From assembly GCA_021796055.1 (NCBI GenBank), contig JAJYOS010000179.1:1-9590 (forward strand): DNA of 9,590 bases. Direction: 5' to 3'. Numbering within the stretch: the stretch's first letter is position 1; every line of letters starts with the position of its first letter. The stretch comes from Bacteroidota bacterium (GTDB lineage Bacteria; Bacteroidota; Kryptoniia; Kryptoniales; JAKASW01). Position numbers and translations under genes: made by a program. Under the pieces are notes generated by a model that saw only the letters and a program-made list of their open reading frames with translations, searched no databases and was not told where the DNA came from. Shown piece after piece: positions 7,687-9,590 of this stretch.

Positions 7687-8925
7687 TCATTTACTTTTTT
7701 CAACCCAGATCTGAAGTGTATTCAAAACAGTCTCGACAGCCTTCTCCATTCCCCACACATTTACCCATTCCATTCTTCCGTGGAAGTTTGCGCCGCCGGT
7801 GAAAATATTCGGCGTCGGGAGCCCGTTTTCGGTGAGCCTCGATCCGTCCGTTCCGCCGCGAATCGGCTTCCATTCCGGGTGGACCCCCGCCCGTTCCGCT
7901 CCCTCGAAAAGATAGTCGACAACGCGCGTGTCCTTCTCGACACCTTCGCGCATGTTCCTGTATTGTTCCGTTACCTTTACATCTATCTTCGCGTTCGGGA
8001 AAATCGCCTGAACTTCAGCAACGACGCGGTCCACAATCTTTTTCAGCTCGGAGAGCCCCTCGGTTCTGAAATCGCGGAACAGAATTTTTGCGGACGATTT
8101 CCCGACTCCCCCTTCGAGAACATAAGGGTGGATGTACGGCTGATAACCGTCGGTCGTCTCTGGCGAGATGTTTTTCGGGAGGCGCGCGATGATTTCTGAA
8201 ATCACTCGCACGGAATTGACCATTACATTTTTCGCCGAGCCTGGATGAATGTCGCGTCCTTGTACCGTAACGAGGCACACGTTCGCGCTGAAAGTCTCCT
8301 TGTTGAGCTCGCCGGGCGTATCGCCGTCGACGGTGTACGCGAACTCCGTGCCGAATTTCTTGATGTCGAAATACTTCGTGCCCGCGCCGACTTCTTCGTC
8401 AGGCGTGAACCCGATTTTCACTTCGCCGTGCTGGATCGTCCGATCGTTCATCAGTTCCTGTACTGCCGTCATCACCGCCGCGACACCCGCCTTGTCGTCG
8501 GCGCCGAGGAGCGTCGTGCCGTCTGTGGTGACGATGCTCTTTCCGAGCGCGAGTTTTAATGAAGGATTCTCCGATTCTTTTATGACAATGGTCGGATCGC
8601 CTGGAAGTACGATGTCCCCTCCCTTGTATTCCTTAATGATCTGCGGCTTCACGTTAGCGCCGGTTACCTCGGGAGAAGTGTCAACGTGTGCAATCAGTCC
8701 GATGACCGGAACTGACTTCTTCACGTTAGATGGAATGGTCGCCATGACGTAGCCGTATTCATCAATATTCACCTGCGGAACGCCGAGTTCCTTCAACTCC
8801 TTCGCCAGGAGATTGAGAAGGTCGAGTTGTTTCGCGGTGCTGGGATACGACTCGGAATCTTCCTTCGATTGAGTGTCTATTCGGACGTAACGAAGAAACC
8901 TGTCGAGGACTGTCTCGGTGGCCAT
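7687..8925 (-). CDS. pepT: Peptidase T (tripeptide aminopeptidase), M20B family
   Basis: Cytosolic di-zinc aminopeptidase that removes the N-terminal residue from tripeptides. At 412 residues it has the normal PepT length. All expected motifs are present: IAHVDTSPE (zinc His80, catalytic-site Asp82), LLGADDKAG (bridging Asp143), FTPDEEVGAGT (general-base Glu177 and zinc Glu178), TVDGDTPGELN (zinc Asp200), IHPGSAKN (His227, dimerisation-domain region), and GGTDGSRL plus GGANFHGRMEWV (zinc His382). The N-terminus (FLRYVRIDTQSKE) is also typical. Roles of individual residues are transferred from the characterised enterobacterial PepT by motif position. The start at 8925 has AGAGG (8931-8935) 5 bases upstream. 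It lies directly upstream of an OPT transporter on the same strand, consistent with degrading the imported peptides. No sign of damage or recent transfer. Confidence 0.96.
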   Translation of the reverse strand: MATETVLDRFLRYVRIDTQSKEDSESYPSTAKQLDLLNLLAKELKELGVPQVNIDEYGYVMATIPSNVKKSVPVIGLIAHVDTSPEVTGANVKPQIIKEYKGGDIVLPGDPTIVIKESENPSLKLALGKSIVTTDGTTLLGADDKAGVAAVMTAVQELMNDRTIQHGEVKIGFTPDEEVGAGTKYFDIKKFGTEFAYTVDGDTPGELNKETFSANVCLVTVQGRDIHPGSAKNVMVNSVRVISEIIARLPKNISPETTDGYQPYIHPYVLEGGVGKSSAKILFRDFRTEGLSELKKIVDRVVAEVQAIFPNAKIDVKVTEQYRNMREGVEKDTRVVDYLFEGAERAGVHPEWKPIRGGTDGSRLTENGLPTPNIFTGGANFHGRMEWVNVWGMEKAVETVLNTLQIWVEKSK

Positions 8926-9229
8926 ATTAACCTCTTATAGATGATCTTGTGAAACCGGAAGGATGAGAAATTGATTTTGTCGTCGATGATGAGCAGCAAC
9001 TAGATTTTAATGTCATTGACACAACCCAAGCCCTGATTTTCGTTCGCGAAAAAAGATAGAGCGGGATTGGTTGAAATTCAATAACAGGAGGTACGTAGAC
9101 GATTATCACAAGAAACGAAACGCGGATAAAACGGAGCGAGAGAAAATCGTAGGGATGGTTAATCCGAACTAAGAATACCCGTGTTTCTTTCGGCATGATC
9201 AGTGTTCAGTAATTGCCGGCGCAGGTGCG
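8926..9229. other. Intergenic region upstream of pepT, no convincing gene
   Basis: These 304 bases should hold the 3' end of the upstream secreted-protein transcript and the pepT promoter. An open frame on the minus strand (9196-8927, 89 residues) has no Shine-Dalgarno sequence and no recognisable domain, has a low-complexity Ser/Thr-rich end, and stops within the pepT ribosome-binding region, so I do not call it a gene. No clear -35/-10 or TAnnTTTG promoter was identified. A small hairpin is listed separately. Confidence 0.55.
9037..9052. repeat. Small perfect hairpin between the secreted-protein gene and pepT
   Basis: TTTTCG (9037-9042) and CGAAAA (9047-9052) make a 6-bp stem around TTCG. 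It is AT-rich at the base and nearly symmetric, so it could end transcription weakly on either strand. It lies about 178 bases after the stop of the upstream gene, which is far for a terminator. Confidence 0.25.
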
Positions 9230-9478
9230 TTATTTTTCCAGGAGCATCTTCCTGACAATGTTGACGCCCGGAGCCGTCAGCCGATAAAAATATACGCCGC
9301 TCGCGAGCTTCGAGCCGTTGAACTGAACTTCGTAGCTCCCCGGGCTTCTTACTCCGTTCACGAGCGTCGCCACTAACCTCCCGAGGACATCATAAACTTT
9401 CAACGATACAAATCCGAAATTCGCAATCCGAAATTCGATATTCGTCGTGGGGTTGAATGGGTTGGGATAGTTCTGGGA
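9230..9478 (-). other. T9SS type A C-terminal sorting domain of the truncated gene
   Basis: Roughly 82 residues from LSQNYPNPFNPTTNI to the terminal RKMLLEK. The segment between the NPFNPTTN motif and the VYDVLG motif reads IEFRIANFGFVSLK and is encoded by a small tandem repeat. Confidence 0.93.
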
Positions 9479-9590
9479 CAGGCCGAACGAAGACGGCTGC
9501 GCTGACCGCTGGTCAACTGGGGTACTTACAAAAGTGTACCCTCGCGAATAAAGGTGAAATGGACCAGACTTGTCGCTCTGCCACACCACG
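9230..9590 (-). CDS. C-terminal part of a secreted propeller-type protein with T9SS type A sorting domain (5' end outside window)
   Basis: Only the last 119-120 residues are in the window; the reading frame is open to the window edge, so the GTG near 9589 is not a credible true start. The first visible residues, VWQSDKSGPFHLYSRG, resemble a PD40/TolB-like or similar propeller strand (W-SD-SG---IY pattern), suggesting a repeat-containing ectodomain upstream. After a short linker the T9SS sorting domain begins at about 9478: LSQNYPNPFNPTTNIEF, VSLKVYDVLGRLVATLV, GSKLASGVYFYRL, ending RKMLLEK and TAA at 9232-9230. The protein is therefore probably exported by Sec and T9SS to the surface. Its tail is closely similar to that of the BNR protein at the other end of the window. 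The type of propeller is a guess from one strand; the sorting domain is certain. Confidence 0.88.
   Translation of the reverse strand, partial: VVWQSDKSGPFHLYSRGYTFVSTPVDQRSAQPSSFGLSQNYPNPFNPTTNIEFRIANFGFVSLKVYDVLGRLVATLVNGVRSPGSYEVQFNGSKLASGVYFYRLTAPGVNIVRKMLLEK
9411..9436 (-). repeat. Two tandem copies of a 12-bp unit, 14-base period, inside the sorting-domain coding sequence
   Basis: AATCCGAAATTC occurs at 9411-9422 and again at 9425-9436. On the coding strand each copy is GAATTTCGGATT, translated in two different phases as EFRI and NFGF because the 14-base period is not a multiple of three. The frame across the whole domain nevertheless stays open. Confidence 0.85.

Noticed and set aside
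8927..9196. 89-residue open frame on the minus strand upstream of pepT
   Set aside because: No Shine-Dalgarno sequence, no recognisable domain, hydrophobic then Ser/Thr-rich low-complexity composition, and it ends inside the pepT ribosome-binding region; most likely non-coding.

Overview
The window reads as a bacterial chromosome segment of roughly 50% GC in which every supported gene lies on the minus strand, so transcription runs from high to low coordinates. Two proteins end in a type IX secretion system (T9SS) type A sorting domain with the NYPNPFNPTTNI signature, and a third gene encodes a PorV/PorQ-like outer-membrane protein. This points to a Gram-negative member of the Bacteroidota/Chlorobiota/Ignavibacteriota (FCB) group. 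The exact tail wording (YPNPFNPTTNI, VYDVLG, SGVYFYRL) is most familiar from Ignavibacteria-like and related environmental lineages; that placement is an inference, since no marker gene is present.

Layout in the direction of transcription: (a) 9590-9230, the 3' end of a secreted protein with a propeller-like strand followed by a T9SS tail; (b) 9229-8926, a gap without a convincing gene; (c) 8925-7687, pepT, a cytosolic zinc tripeptidase with all expected M20B motifs; (d) 7568-5574, an OPT-family peptide transporter; (e) 5573-5118, a 456-bp gene-poor gap holding a long hairpin just after the transporter, a 12-C homopolymer and a second hairpin; (f) 5117-3843, a PorV/PorQ-like outer-membrane beta-barrel protein; (g) 3842-3613, a leader region; (h) 3612-1, a very large secreted BNR/Asp-box (sialidase-fold) protein with a T9SS tail. 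This last gene is broken by one net frameshift near 2762-2810, and its stop codon is cut by the window edge.

Two functional themes can be read. The transporter and peptidase T form a plausible peptide-scavenging pair: uptake across the inner membrane, then release of amino acids from tripeptides. The PorV/PorQ-like protein and the T9SS cargo proteins belong to cell-surface export and display. Shine-Dalgarno-like sequences precede all four complete start codons.

I found no RNA gene, CRISPR array, transposase or phage gene, and no convincing undescribed system. The points most worth checking are the frameshift in the large secreted protein, the OPT/pepT pairing, the PorV-like/T9SS cargo adjacency, and the structured gap at 5399-5560.
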